From Limnohabitans sp. Rim28 (GTDB lineage Bacteria; Pseudomonadota; Gammaproteobacteria; Burkholderiales; Burkholderiaceae_C): DNA of 64,000 bases. Numbering within the stretch: the first letter of the stretch is position 1; every line of letters begins with the position of its first letter. A program made the translations under genes and the position numbers. The notes under the pieces were generated by a model. The model worked only from the letters and a program-made list of their open reading frames with translations. It was not told the DNA's origin and ran no database searches. Below are positions 33,292-42,989 of the stretch, piece after piece. The stretch lies in NCBI RefSeq assembly GCF_000293865.2, contig NZ_ALKN02000008.1, forward strand, positions 1-64,000, given 5' to 3'.

Positions 33292-34122
33292 ATGCTGCGT
33301 TGGTTTCGTTTTTTCTCTCATTGGCCTCTTTGGGCCCTGCATGCCCTGGGGTGGGTGGGCGGTTGGCTGGCCTGGATTTTTTCGGGAACCTACCGGCGCC
33401 GTTTTTTGGACAACGCCCAGCTGGCGGGTTTGGGCTGGCGAACTGTGCTGGGGGCTGTGGGGCAGGCGGGCCGCATGACAGCCGAGTTGCCGCGTTTGTG
33501 GCTGGGGCGCACGCCACGTTTGCTGTGGGCCGATGAGCGCGCTGCAGCTGAGGCCTATGCACACGGGCAGGGGGTGCTGTTTTTGACGCCGCACATGGGC
33601 TGTTTTGAAATCACGGCGCAGGCTTTGGCACTCCGATTTGGTGCCCAACACGGCCAATTGACGGTGTTGTACCGCCCCGCGCGCTATGCGGCCTTGAATG
33701 AGGTCATGGCTTTGGCCCGCAATCGGCCGGGTTTGCAGGCCGTGCCCACCACCTTGGCAGGCGTGCGGCAGATGATCAAGGCTTTGCGGGCTGGCGAAGC
33801 GGTGGGTTTGTTGCCTGACCAAGTGCCGCCTGAGGGCATGGGGCAATGGGCCCCTTTTTTTGGAAAACCGGCCTACACCATGACCTTGGCCGCCCGGTTG
33901 GCTTTGCAAACCGGTGCCCGGGTGGTCCTGATTTGGGGCGAGCGTTTGTCTTGGGGGCGAGGTTATCGTTTGCACACCCGCACCCTGGGCCACGGTTTGT
34001 CGTCTGATTTGGACACGGCGGTGGTGCAGATCAACCAAGCCATGGAGGCCATGGTGTTGGCCTGCCCGCAACAGTATTTGTGGGGCTATGCCCGTTACAA
34101 GGCCCCGCGCCAGGATTCATGA
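33292..34122 (+). CDS. lipid A biosynthesis acyltransferase (LpxL/HtrB-like), first of two
   Basis: A 276-residue inner-membrane acyltransferase. An N-terminal hydrophobic anchor (WPLWALHALGWVGGWLAWIF) is followed by the catalytic HxxxxE motif in TPHMGCFE (about residues 98-105). LLPDQVPPEGMGQWAPFFG is the family's second conserved block. The enzyme adds a secondary acyl chain to the lipid A precursor. It overlaps the next acyltransferase gene by 4 bp. Confidence 0.9.
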   Translation: MLRWFRFFSHWPLWALHALGWVGGWLAWIFSGTYRRRFLDNAQLAGLGWRTVLGAVGQAGRMTAELPRLWLGRTPRLLWADERAAAEAYAHGQGVLFLTPHMGCFEITAQALALRFGAQHGQLTVLYRPARYAALNEVMALARNRPGLQAVPTTLAGVRQMIKALRAGEAVGLLPDQVPPEGMGQWAPFFGKPAYTMTLAARLALQTGARVVLIWGERLSWGRGYRLHTRTLGHGLSSDLDTAVVQINQAMEAMVLACPQQYLWGYARYKAPRQDS

Positions 34123-34982
34123 TGCGTTGGGTTCCACTTCTCATGCGCTTTTTGGCGCTTTGGCCTTTGCCGCTTTTGCGGGCTTTGGGTTGGTTGTTGG
34201 GGCACCTGTTGTTTGCCTTGGCCCATTCAAGGCGGCACATTGTTCAGGTCAATCTGGGCTTGTGTTTTCCACATCTGAGCGCAGCGCAGCGTGGACACAG
34301 GGCCAGGCGTCATTTTGTGGTGCTGATGCAGTCCTTGCTGGACCGTTCGTGGCTTTGGCATGGCGCTGTGGATGTGTTGCGCAGGCGTTTGTCGGTCAAG
34401 GGCGATGTCAGCCCCTTGCAGGGGCCCGAGCCCGTGGTGATGCTGGCCCCGCATTTTGTGGGCATGGACGCAGGCGGGACCGTATTGACCATGATGCAGG
34501 GCGTGTCCATGGCCAGCATTTACACGCGGCAGCGCAACCCGGCTTTGGACGAGTGGGTGCGCCAAGGGCGTAACCGTTCGGGGCGCATCAAGTTGTTTTA
34601 CAGGCAACAAGGGGTCAAGCAAATCGTCTCGGGTCTGCGAGAGGGTGACAAGCTGTACCTCTTGCCGGATATGGATTTCGGCCGTGAGGACTCCGTTTTT
34701 GTGCCTTTTTACGGCGTGCAGTCGGCCACGGTGCCGTCTTTGTCGCGTTTTGCGCGTTTGGGGCGTGCCCGGGTGTTGACGGTGGCCACCCGGTTGACGC
34801 CGCAGGGGTATTGCTTGGAAGTGGGGCCTGTGTGGCCAGATTTCCCAACAGCCGATGCGCTGGCAGACACCGCCCAGATGAACCGTGCTTTACAAGCCGT
34901 GATTGAGTCCATGCCCGAGCAGTATTACTGGGTGCACAAGCGTTTCAAAACCCGCCCTGAGGGGGAGCCGGGCTTTTATTGA
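34119..34982 (+). CDS. lipid A biosynthesis acyltransferase (LpxL/HtrB-like), second of two
   Basis: A 287-residue paralogue. N-terminal anchor LLRALGWLLGHLLFALA, motif HxxxxD in APHFVGMDAGG (about residues 108-118) and the block LLPDMDFGREDSVFVPFYG. The HxxxxD form and the DMDFG segment suggest a different acyl-chain or position preference from the first gene. The ATGA overlap indicates translational coupling, so both secondary acylations are probably made together. Confidence 0.9.
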   Translation: MMRWVPLLMRFLALWPLPLLRALGWLLGHLLFALAHSRRHIVQVNLGLCFPHLSAAQRGHRARRHFVVLMQSLLDRSWLWHGAVDVLRRRLSVKGDVSPLQGPEPVVMLAPHFVGMDAGGTVLTMMQGVSMASIYTRQRNPALDEWVRQGRNRSGRIKLFYRQQGVKQIVSGLREGDKLYLLPDMDFGREDSVFVPFYGVQSATVPSLSRFARLGRARVLTVATRLTPQGYCLEVGPVWPDFPTADALADTAQMNRALQAVIESMPEQYYWVHKRFKTRPEGEPGFY

Positions 34983-34995
34983 AGGGGCCTGGGGC

Positions 34996-36003
34996 TCAAG
35001 GCGCTTTTAAAAAAGCAGCGATTTCACGGATCACCCGCTGGGGCTGTTCGTGAACCACCCAGTGCGTGGCCTGGGCAATGGGTACGAGTTTCAGATCGGC
35101 GATGTGAGCGTCCAAGCCTTCGGTCAAGCAGGGCAGCAGGGCCACATCGTCTTGCGCCCAAAGCACCAGGGTGGGCACCTCGATGCGCAGCGCTTCAGGC
35201 GGGATTTGCACAGCGCTGGCGCCCGGGTCTGTGGCGCTTGCGGGTCGCAGGGGCGATGCGCGGTAGTAATTCAGGCCGCCTTGCAGGCCGTGCTGCCAGA
35301 CGCTGCGGTAGCGCGCTTTGACTGCGGGCGTCAGCCAGTGTGCGGTCGTGTTGTTGGGGGCGTCGGTGTCAGTGCCCCAGGCCGAAGGATGCCGGGTGAG
35401 TGATTGGAGCGAGGCGTCGTGTCCGGTCAAAAAACCAAACAGGCGTTCAAAGTCATGCGCGGCCAATTGGGCCGCCGCATCGGACTGGACCAAAAAGTTC
35501 ATGTAGGCGCTGGCCGTGATTTGCGCGGGGTCGTTTTGCAAGGCTTGCAAAAAGGGGCCGGGGTGAGGCGAGTTGATGATGACCAGTTTTTGAAGGACCG
35601 ACGGGTGCTGGTTGGCGAGGCTCCAGGCGACGGCACCGCCCCAATCGTGCGCAACCAGGGCAGCCAGTGGCGCACGGCCATCCGGCGTTTGGCATTCGGT
35701 GTCGATCAGTGCCACGATGTCTTGCACCAAGTGTTTGGCGCGGTAGGCTTTCACGTCCTCTGGGGCGCTGGAGCGTTCGTAGCCGCGCAGGTTGGGCGCC
35801 ACGCAGCGGTAACCGCCGTTTTCTGGTTTTGAAAAAAACTGCAGCAAGGGGTCCCAAACCCAGGCGCCTTCTGGAAAGCCGTGCAAAAACAGCAGCACGG
35901 GGCGGCCTGGCTCACCGCAGGCCCGGCAACTCAGAGTGATCCCGTGGGGCAGGGTTTGTTGCCAAGTCTGGATGTCAGGGTGAGCAGTTGAAACTGGGGA
36001 CAC
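34996..36003 (-). CDS. alpha/beta hydrolase, epoxide-hydrolase-like
   Basis: A 335-residue alpha/beta-fold hydrolase. The oxyanion segment is LLFLHGFPEGAWVWDPLL (about residues 36-53). The nucleophile elbow VAHDWGGAVAW carries Asp rather than Ser, as in epoxide hydrolases and haloalkane dehalogenases. The terminal catalytic His is in ATHWVVHEQP. Substrate unknown. No signal peptide, so cytoplasmic. It converges on the acyltransferase pair. Confidence 0.85.
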   Translation of the reverse strand: MSPVSTAHPDIQTWQQTLPHGITLSCRACGEPGRPVLLFLHGFPEGAWVWDPLLQFFSKPENGGYRCVAPNLRGYERSSAPEDVKAYRAKHLVQDIVALIDTECQTPDGRAPLAALVAHDWGGAVAWSLANQHPSVLQKLVIINSPHPGPFLQALQNDPAQITASAYMNFLVQSDAAAQLAAHDFERLFGFLTGHDASLQSLTRHPSAWGTDTDAPNNTTAHWLTPAVKARYRSVWQHGLQGGLNYYRASPLRPASATDPGASAVQIPPEALRIEVPTLVLWAQDDVALLPCLTEGLDAHIADLKLVPIAQATHWVVHEQPQRVIREIAAFLKAP

Positions 36004-36052
36004 GGCGGATCACTCCATTGAGGCGGGGACCATGGCGCTCAGCAGCGTGGGC

Positions 36053-36832
36053 TCACTCGTCCAGGGCTTCGGGTTCTGGCTCGGGTGGCTCGGCCGTTGG
36101 GGGCGCAGCCACTGCACCGTTGGCCGGGTGGGTCCAGTCCCACAGCAGTTGCGCCACGTCGTCCACGCCTTGTTTTTTCAGGGCCGAAAAGAGTTTGACT
36201 TCACCGCCACCGGCTTGCAGTCGCGCAATCGACAAGGCCTTGGCTTGTTCGGCCCGGGTGAGTTTGTCGGCTTTGGTCAAGATGATCAGGAATTTCAGGC
36301 CCTCTTCGACGCGGGGGCGGATCACCTCCAGCAGGATGTCGTCGAGCTCTGTCAGGCCGTGGCGCGGGTCACACATCATGACGATGCCGGTCAAGTTTTC
36401 GCGGCTGACCAAATAGTTGGCCATGACTTGCTGCCAGCGCAGTTTGTCCATTTTGGCCACAGCGGCATAGCCGTAGCCGGGCAAATCGGCCAGAACGGCG
36501 TCGGTGATGCCTTGTTTGCCCAAAGCGAACAGGTTGATGTGCTGGGTTCGGCCGGGCTTTTTGGAGGCAAAGGCCAGTTGCTTTTTTTGCGTCAGCGTGT
36601 TGATGCAGGTGGATTTGCCGGCATTGGAGCGGCCTACAAAGGCGATTTCTGGTGTGTCCATCGCGGGCAGATGGTGCAGTTGCGCGGCGGTGGTCAAAAA
36701 GCGGGCGGTGTGCATCCAGCCCATGGGCGTGACAGCTGCGGGGTTATTCCGAATCTCAGAAGTCACGGCCGCAGTGGCTTTGGGGACTTTTGTAGGACTT
36801 GCTGGAACGCGAACATGGGGGCGGGAGCTCAT
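36053..36832 (-). CDS. engB: ribosome biogenesis GTP-binding protein EngB (YsxC/YihA)
   Basis: A 259-residue GTPase needed for large-subunit assembly. G1 GRSNAGKST, switch KPGRTQHINLF, G3 DLPGYGYA, G4 TKADKLT. Compared with the 200-residue norm it has an N-terminal extension of about 45 residues and an acidic/Pro-rich C-terminal tail (PPTAEPPEPEPEALDE). The extension might mean a later start, but no good internal ribosome site was seen. Divergent from the cytochrome c4 gene. Confidence 0.93.
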   Translation of the reverse strand: MSSRPHVRVPASPTKVPKATAAVTSEIRNNPAAVTPMGWMHTARFLTTAAQLHHLPAMDTPEIAFVGRSNAGKSTCINTLTQKKQLAFASKKPGRTQHINLFALGKQGITDAVLADLPGYGYAAVAKMDKLRWQQVMANYLVSRENLTGIVMMCDPRHGLTELDDILLEVIRPRVEEGLKFLIILTKADKLTRAEQAKALSIARLQAGGGEVKLFSALKKQGVDDVAQLLWDWTHPANGAVAAPPTAEPPEPEPEALDE

Positions 36833-36919
36833 AAATCAGGGATACCTTGGGTCGTCAGGAAACTGACGCAGACCTCATTGTAGAATCCTTGGGTTTTGCG
36901 CCAACTCTTGGACCACGCC

Positions 36920-37552
36920 ATGAAGTCGATTTTCTCTCTCTTTGTCACCGCCCTGTCGGCCGCCTTGGTGGCCGGTTCTGCCCTGGCCGCTGGCCCTGCT
37001 GCCAAGGCTGCCAAGCCCGACTTGGCCAAAGGCGAAGCCATTTTCAGCCAAGCCTGTGTGGCTTGTCACGCTGCAGATGGCAATTCCAGCACACCGTCCA
37101 ACCCCAAGTTGGCCCAACAGCACCCCGAATATTTGCTCAAGCAATTGCAAGAGTACAAATCGGGCAAGCGCGCCAACGCCGTGATGAGCGGCATGGTCGC
37201 AGCGCTCAGCGATGACGACATGCGCAACATCGCTTTTTGGCTGGCCTCCAAGCAAGCCAAGCCCGGTTTTGCCAACGCCAAAGACACCGTGGCTTGGGGT
37301 GAGCGCATTTACCGCGGCGGCATTCCAGACCGTCAGATCGCTGCCTGCGTGAGCTGCCATTCGCCCAACGGTGCGGGCATGCCTGCACAGTACCCTCGCT
37401 TGGCGGGTCAGCACGCCGAGTACACCGCCACTCAGCTCACCCAGTTCCGTGAAGGTGTTCGCAAGAACAACCTGCAAATGACCCAAGTGGCGGCCAAGAT
37501 GAACGACCGTGAAATCAAGGCCGTCTCGGATTACATCGCGGGTCTTCGCTGA
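36920..37552 (+). CDS. dihaem cytochrome c4
   Basis: A 210-residue periplasmic cytochrome with signal peptide (FVTALSAALVAGSALA) and two haem sites, CVACH (46-50) and CVSCH (143-147), in two similar halves. Each half has a distal Met region such as SGMVAAL and NLQMTQVAA. Cytochrome c4 passes electrons to cytochrome oxidases. ATG 36920 begins the signal. It stands just before resB-ccsB, the haem-attachment system it depends on, with a probable terminator between them. Confidence 0.93.
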   Translation: MKSIFSLFVTALSAALVAGSALAAGPAAKAAKPDLAKGEAIFSQACVACHAADGNSSTPSNPKLAQQHPEYLLKQLQEYKSGKRANAVMSGMVAALSDDDMRNIAFWLASKQAKPGFANAKDTVAWGERIYRGGIPDRQIAACVSCHSPNGAGMPAQYPRLAGQHAEYTATQLTQFREGVRKNNLQMTQVAAKMNDREIKAVSDYIAGLR

Positions 37553-37668
37553 ACTTGGGTCCGCCGAGTGTCCTGCGTGCAGCGGTTTTGCCCTGTACGC
37601 ACCTGGGGGTTTTGTACCGTTGGCACCGAGTCTGCGGCACAATTAAGCATCGGCTGATATGACACGCA

Positions 37669-37700
37669 CAAAGGCTGGGTTTCCGGCCTTTGTTGTTTCT
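37669..37700 (+). terminator. possible intrinsic terminator after cytochrome c4
   Basis: Stem CAAAGGC / GCCTTTG with a 10-nt loop is followed by TTGTTT. It lies 117 bp after the cytochrome c4 stop and 50 bp before resB. The stem is short and the T tract interrupted, so this is a moderate call. Confidence 0.4.
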
Positions 37701-37749
37701 GAATTTCACCTTTTGCCCCCGAGGGCGCGTCGCTTTTTTTAAACACCCC

Positions 37750-39876
37750 ATGACGACTGTTGCTTCCAGCCCAGATTCCGAGCGCGGCTCCCCTCGAAGG
37801 CAGGCCGTGATCGAACTGCTGTCGTCCATGCGGTTCGCGATTTCGCTGCTGACGGTCATTTGCATTGCTTCGGTGATCGGCACCGTGCTCAAGCAAAACG
37901 AGCCCACCAACAACTACATCAACCAATTTGGGCCGTTTTGGGCCGAATTGTTTGCCACCCTCAAGCTCAATTCGGTCTACAGCGCCTGGTGGTTTTTACT
38001 GATTCTGGCTTTCTTGGTCATCAGCACCAGTTTGTGCATTGCCCGCAATGCCCCCAAGATCTTGGTGGACCTCAAAAACTACAAAGAAAACATCCGCGAG
38101 CAAAGCCTCAAGGCCTTCCACCACAAGGCCGACGGCCATCTGGATGAAGCGCCTGAGGTCGCCGCCAAACGCTTGGGGGCTTTGCTGGCCACAGGCGGCT
38201 GGAAGGTCAAGCTGCAAGAGCGCGATACCCCAGCGGGCAAGGGCTGGATGTTGGCGGCCAAGGCGGGGGCTGCCAACAAGATCGGTTACATCGCTGCACA
38301 CTCGGCCATCGTGTTGGTGTGTGTGGGCGGTTTGCTGGACGGCGACCTGGCGGTGCGCGCCCAGATGTGGTTTGGCGGCAAGGCAATTTACAACGGCGGT
38401 GGCTTGATTGCCGATGTGCCTGAACAGCACCGCTTGTCTGAGCGCAATTTGGCTTTCAGGGGCAATTTGTTGGTGGCCGAAGACACCGCGTCGGGCACGG
38501 CGATCTTGTACCAATCCAACGGCATCTTGCTGCAAGAGTTGCCCTTTGTGATCGAGCTGAAAAAGTTCATCGTCGAGTACTACTCGACCGGCATGCCCAA
38601 GCTGTTTGCCAGCGACATCATCATCCATGACAAGGCCACGGGCGAAAAACGCGAGGCCCGTGTCGAGGTGAACCATCCGGCCAGCTTCAAGGGCATCAAC
38701 ATTTACCAGTCCAGCTTTGACGATGGTGGCTCGCAGGTCACTTTGCAAGCGGTGCCCATGGCAGCAGCCACCAAGGCGTTTGAGGTGGAAGGCACCATCG
38801 GCGGCAGCACGGATTTGACCAATGGCAATGAGAAACTGAGCTTGGAGTTCACCGGGCTGCGGGTGATCAACGTCGAAAACATGTCGGGCGGTGAGGGCGC
38901 TCAAGGCACGGCGGTGGATGTGCGCAAGGTCGATTTGCGCAGCGCCATCGATGAGCGTTTGGGGGCGGGCAATAAAACCACCCAGACCAAAGAGTTGCGC
39001 AATGTGGGCCCCAGCGTGAGTTACAAATTGCGCGATGGTGCTGGCCAAGCCCGCGAATACAACAACTACATGTTGCCCGTGGACACGGGCGACGGTGTGC
39101 CCGTGTTCTTGTTGGGCATGCGTGAGACGCCCAGCGAGCCTTTCCGTTACCTGCGTCCACCTGCCGATGAAAACAGCGAGTTGACCGGCTTCATCCGTTT
39201 GCGCGCCGCACTTGAAACGACCGAGCTGCGCAACCGCGCGGTGCAGCGTTACGCGCGCAAGGCCGTTGACCCGCAGCGTCCGGAGTTGACTCAGCAACTG
39301 GCCGATTCGGCAGCCCGTTCTTTGGGCCTGTTTGCGGGTTTGGAGCAGGTACAGGGCAAGCAGGTTTCGGGCTTGCAGGCTTTGGCTGACTTTTTGGAGT
39401 CGAATGTGCCTGAGGCCGAACGTGCCCGCGCAGGAGAAATGTTTGTCCGCATTTTGAACGGCGCCTTGTACGAGCTGGACGCCGTGGCGCGTGAGCAAGC
39501 AGGTGCCAAACCGATGCCGCCAGAGCTAGTTCAAGGATTCATGACGCAGGCCGTATTGGCCTTGTCCGATGCGCCCTTTTACGCCGCGCCGATGACGTTT
39601 TTACTGAAAGACTTCAAGCAGGTCCAAGCCAGCGTGTTCCAAGTGGCCAGGGCGCCTGGCCAGTCCATCGTGTACCTGGGCTGTGCCCTTTTGATCCTCG
39701 GTATTTTTGCAATGCTGTATGTTCGAGACCGTCGCCTGTGGGTCTGGCTGTCGCCGCAAGGTGGCGGTGCCCAAGCGAACATGGCTTTGTCGTCCAACCG
39801 CAAGACCATGGACGTGGACCGTGAATTTGACCAATTGACCGCCCGATTGTTGGGCCGCTCCGAGAAAACACCATGA
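37750..39876 (+). CDS. resB: cytochrome c biogenesis protein ResB (system II)
   Basis: A 708-residue membrane protein of system II haem delivery. Helices near the N-terminus (MRFAISLLTVICIASVIGTVLKQ at about 32-54, then WWFLLILAFLVISTSLCIA) bracket the start of a large periplasmic domain. A final helix (IVYLGCALLILGIFAMLYV) precedes a cytoplasmic tail. ResB and CcsB form the synthetase that ligates haem to CxxCH sites. ATG 37750 is chosen; the frame opens at 37690. The stop overlaps ccsB by 4 bp. Confidence 0.95.
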   Translation: MTTVASSPDSERGSPRRQAVIELLSSMRFAISLLTVICIASVIGTVLKQNEPTNNYINQFGPFWAELFATLKLNSVYSAWWFLLILAFLVISTSLCIARNAPKILVDLKNYKENIREQSLKAFHHKADGHLDEAPEVAAKRLGALLATGGWKVKLQERDTPAGKGWMLAAKAGAANKIGYIAAHSAIVLVCVGGLLDGDLAVRAQMWFGGKAIYNGGGLIADVPEQHRLSERNLAFRGNLLVAEDTASGTAILYQSNGILLQELPFVIELKKFIVEYYSTGMPKLFASDIIIHDKATGEKREARVEVNHPASFKGINIYQSSFDDGGSQVTLQAVPMAAATKAFEVEGTIGGSTDLTNGNEKLSLEFTGLRVINVENMSGGEGAQGTAVDVRKVDLRSAIDERLGAGNKTTQTKELRNVGPSVSYKLRDGAGQAREYNNYMLPVDTGDGVPVFLLGMRETPSEPFRYLRPPADENSELTGFIRLRAALETTELRNRAVQRYARKAVDPQRPELTQQLADSAARSLGLFAGLEQVQGKQVSGLQALADFLESNVPEAERARAGEMFVRILNGALYELDAVAREQAGAKPMPPELVQGFMTQAVLALSDAPFYAAPMTFLLKDFKQVQASVFQVARAPGQSIVYLGCALLILGIFAMLYVRDRRLWVWLSPQGGGAQANMALSSNRKTMDVDREFDQLTARLLGRSEKTP

Positions 39877-41183
39877 CCACAGTCACTTTGAATCCAGGCT
39901 ACTTTTCCAGCCGTTCGGCGCTGGACTGGGGCTTTGCTGTGCTGGCCTTGTTGGGCACCGTATTCGCCTTCAGCCGTTATCAGCAGGCCATGGACGTGTA
40001 CGAGCAAGCCATCCTGATTGGCAGCTTGCCTGCAGTGATTTGGTTGGCCTGGTTTTGGCGACCCTTGCGCACCTTGATGCTGGTGGTGACGGGTTTGTCC
40101 TTGCTGGCGATCTACCTTTACCAAGGCGACCTGGCACGGGCAGAGCAGGTGTTTTGGCTCAAGTACTTTTTGTCCAGCCAGTCGGCCATCCTGTGGATGA
40201 GCATGCTGTTCTTCATCAGCACCGTCTTTTATTGGGCGGGCATTTTTATCCGGAGTCAGGCCGACGCGATGGAGTCTTTGGGTTCGCGCATGGCTTGGGT
40301 GGCGGTGGGCTTGGCCCTGATCGGCACCTTGGTGCGTTGGTACGAAAGCCACCAGTTGGGCCCCGATATTGGGCACATCCCGGTGAGCAACTTGTACGAA
40401 GTCTTCGTCATGTTTTGCTGGATGACGGCGGCTTTTTACCTGTACTACGAAGCGCAATACAAGACCCGTGCTCTGGGCGCATTCGTCATGTTGGTGGTGA
40501 GTGCGGCCGTGGGCTTTTTGCTGTGGTACACGCTGGTGCGTGAGGCGCATGAGATTCAACCTTTGGTGCCCGCCCTCAAGAGCTGGTGGATGAAGGTGCA
40601 CGTTCCGGCCAACTTCATTGGTTACGGCACCTTTGCCTTGGCGGCCATGGTGGCCTTTGCCTACCTGATCAAGCAACAAGCGACCGAAACCCGTTGGTAC
40701 AAACTGGCGCCTTTGTGGCTGCTGGGCATTGTGCTGTGCTTTGAGCCGGTGGTGTTCCGCCAGTCTGCCAACGACCAGACCAGCAGCTATTGGATGGTTT
40801 ACTTCGGGATCTCCGCCTTCATTGTGGCGGGCATTTTGCTGGGCCGCCGACGCATTGCCGAGCGGCTGCCTTCCTATGAAATCCTCGACGATGTGATGTA
40901 CAAGTCCATCGCCGTGGGCTTTGCCTTCTTCACCATCGCCACCGTGCTGGGCGCTTTGTGGGCGGCAGAAGCCTGGGGTGGTTACTGGAGCTGGGACCCG
41001 AAAGAGACCTGGGCCCTGATCGTCTGGTTGAACTACGCCGCTTGGCTGCACATGCGCCTGATGAAGGGCTTGCGTGGCACCGTGGCCGCTTGGTGGGCTT
41101 TGGTGGGCTTGGGCATCACCACCTTTGCCTTCTTGGGTGTGAACATGTTCTTGAGCGGCCTGCACAGTTACGGCACGCTCTGA
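39873..41183 (+). CDS. ccsB: cytochrome c biogenesis protein CcsB/ResC (system II)
   Basis: A 436-residue multi-helix protein with the haem-handling WWD motif WGGYWSWDPKETW at about residue 368 and conserved His residues in flanking helices. It moves haem to the periplasmic side and works with ResB. The overlap ATGA with resB indicates coupling. It ends about 160 bp before msrP, so msrPQ is likely a separate unit. Confidence 0.95.
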   Translation: MTTVTLNPGYFSSRSALDWGFAVLALLGTVFAFSRYQQAMDVYEQAILIGSLPAVIWLAWFWRPLRTLMLVVTGLSLLAIYLYQGDLARAEQVFWLKYFLSSQSAILWMSMLFFISTVFYWAGIFIRSQADAMESLGSRMAWVAVGLALIGTLVRWYESHQLGPDIGHIPVSNLYEVFVMFCWMTAAFYLYYEAQYKTRALGAFVMLVVSAAVGFLLWYTLVREAHEIQPLVPALKSWWMKVHVPANFIGYGTFALAAMVAFAYLIKQQATETRWYKLAPLWLLGIVLCFEPVVFRQSANDQTSSYWMVYFGISAFIVAGILLGRRRIAERLPSYEILDDVMYKSIAVGFAFFTIATVLGALWAAEAWGGYWSWDPKETWALIVWLNYAAWLHMRLMKGLRGTVAAWWALVGLGITTFAFLGVNMFLSGLHSYGTL

Positions 41184-41344
41184 TTCGGGGCCGCTGCCGG
41201 TACCACGGGGCAGGTTTTTTCCACGCATGACCATCACGGGCAAGCCTTGACTGTGGCGCAGGACCAATCATCTTTGAAATGACCGGTTCTTTGCAGCTGG
41301 CGGCCGAAAAGTTCACAATCACAGCGTGACTTAAAGGTTAAACC

Positions 41345-42340
41345 ATGATCTTCTTATCTTCCCGCTCCGGTTTTCAGCACCCTGTGAGCAGTGAAATCAC
41401 GCCAGAAGCGGTGTATTTGCAACGAAGGGCACTGATTCGTCAGGCGGCCATGGGCTCGGCAGGCTTGGCTTTGGCCGCTTGGGGTGTGCGCGATGCGCGC
41501 GCCCAGATGGCCAGGCCGGGACAGTTGCCACCTTTGGCCTCTGTGCCGACCAAGCTCCCAGGCGGCGTGGTCATGGACAAGCTCACACCTTACAAAGATG
41601 CCACCACCTACAACAACTTCTATGAGTTTGGCACCGACAAAGCCGATCCGGCCAAGCGGGCGCACACGCTCAAAACCGACCCTTGGAGCGTAGAGATCGA
41701 GGGGCTGGTCAAGAAGCCGGGTCGCGTGGATCTGGAAGACATGATGAAGTGGGGCGCCATGGAAGAGCGCATCTACCGCCTGCGTTGTGTCGAAGGATGG
41801 TCCATGGTGATCCCTTGGGTGGGGTATTCCTTGGCCGATTTGATTCGCCGCGTGGAGCCTTTGCCAGGTGCCAAGTACGTGGAATTCGTGACTTTGGCCG
41901 ACCCGAAAACCATGCCTGGAGTGCGGGGTGGTGTGGTGGATTGGCCTTATTTGGAGGGGCTGCGCATGGACGAAGCCATGCACCCATTGACCTTGTTGGC
42001 CTTTGGCATGTATGGCGAAGTCATGCCCAAGCAAAACGGTGCACCGCTGCGTTTGGTGGTGCCCTGGAAGTACGGCTTCAAGAGTGGCAAGAGTTTGGTC
42101 AAGATCCGCTTCACCGACAAACAACCGGTGATTTCGTGGGAAAAATCGGCGCCGCAAGAGTATGGTTTTTACTCCAATGTGAACCCTCTGGTGGACCATC
42201 CGCGCTGGAGTCAGGCGACCGAGAGGCGCATCGGCGAAGACGGTCTGTTGGCCAAAAAACGCAAGACTTTGATGTTCAATGGGTATGAGACCCAAGTGGG
42301 CCAGTTGTACGCCGGCATGGATTTGAAAAAGTTCTTCTGA
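41345..42340 (+). CDS. msrP: protein-methionine-sulfoxide reductase, molybdenum subunit MsrP (YedY)
   Basis: A 331-residue periplasmic molybdoenzyme that repairs oxidised methionines in envelope proteins. Tat-type signal [13 protein letters not shown] at about 28-40, molybdenum-ligand cysteine in LRCVEGWSM (Cys148), and typical YEFGTDK and [20 protein letters not shown] segments. Followed at once by its membrane partner msrQ. Confidence 0.95.
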   Translation: MIFLSSRSGFQHPVSSEITPEAVYLQRRALIRQAAMGSAGLALAAWGVRDARAQMARPGQLPPLASVPTKLPGGVVMDKLTPYKDATTYNNFYEFGTDKADPAKRAHTLKTDPWSVEIEGLVKKPGRVDLEDMMKWGAMEERIYRLRCVEGWSMVIPWVGYSLADLIRRVEPLPGAKYVEFVTLADPKTMPGVRGGVVDWPYLEGLRMDEAMHPLTLLAFGMYGEVMPKQNGAPLRLVVPWKYGFKSGKSLVKIRFTDKQPVISWEKSAPQEYGFYSNVNPLVDHPRWSQATERRIGEDGLLAKKRKTLMFNGYETQVGQLYAGMDLKKFF

Positions 42341-42368
42341 TGTGGTCGGCAGCGTTTCTTTTGAGGTC

Positions 42369-42989
42369 ATGAGAGCCGCGCTGCGTCATTTTGCTGCTGG
42401 GTGGGTGTTGTTGCTGATCGGTTTGATGCCCTTGGCGTGGTTGGTGTGGCAGACGCTGTACGACCAATTGGGCGCCAACCCGGCCGAAGCCTTGATCCGG
42501 GCCACGGGTGACTGGACACTGCGAGGCCTGTGTGTCGTTCTGGCCGTGACCCCCTTGCGTACCTGGCTGGGTTGGCCCGAGTTGGTCAGGTTTCGGCGCC
42601 TGTTGGGCCTGCTGGTTTTTTTCTACGCCAGCTTGCACATGCTGAGTTATGCCTGGTTTGACATGGGGTTTGATCTGGCGGACATGCTGCAAGACATCGT
42701 CAAGCGCCCATTTATTTGGTTGGGTTTCAGTGGCTTTGTGATTTTGTTGGCATTGGCCGCCACTTCTTTCAACCGCGCCATGCGCTGGCTGGGCGGTAAG
42801 CGCTGGCAAATGTTGCACCGAGGCGTTTACCTGGTTGCCGTTCTGGCCGTGTTGCACTTTTGGTGGATGCGTGCGGGCAAACAGGACTTTGACGAGGTGC
42901 TGGTGTATGCCGCCATCTTGGGGGTTTTGCTGGGTTGGCGGCTTTACAGGGTGTTGATGAAGCCAAGGCCGCCAACAAGAGGTGTTTAA
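42369..42989 (+). CDS. msrQ: haem-binding membrane subunit MsrQ (YedZ)
   Basis: A 206-residue membrane protein with about six helices (GWVLLLIGLMPLAWLVWQTL first) and conserved His residues in FYASLHMLSYAWFD and MLHRGVYLVAVLAVLHF. It carries electrons from the quinone pool or flavin to MsrP. The start is uncertain: GTG 42342 is in frame near the msrP stop, while ATG 42369 gives the usual N-terminus and is used here. It converges with lysA, overlapping by 4 bp. Confidence 0.92.
   Translation: MRAALRHFAAGWVLLLIGLMPLAWLVWQTLYDQLGANPAEALIRATGDWTLRGLCVVLAVTPLRTWLGWPELVRFRRLLGLLVFFYASLHMLSYAWFDMGFDLADMLQDIVKRPFIWLGFSGFVILLALAATSFNRAMRWLGGKRWQMLHRGVYLVAVLAVLHFWWMRAGKQDFDEVLVYAAILGVLLGWRLYRVLMKPRPPTRGV

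Noticed and set aside
39579..41267. 562-codon open frame antisense to resB and ccsB
   Set aside because: Low-complexity Gln/His-rich translation typical of antisense frames in GC-rich genes; the plus-strand genes are certain.
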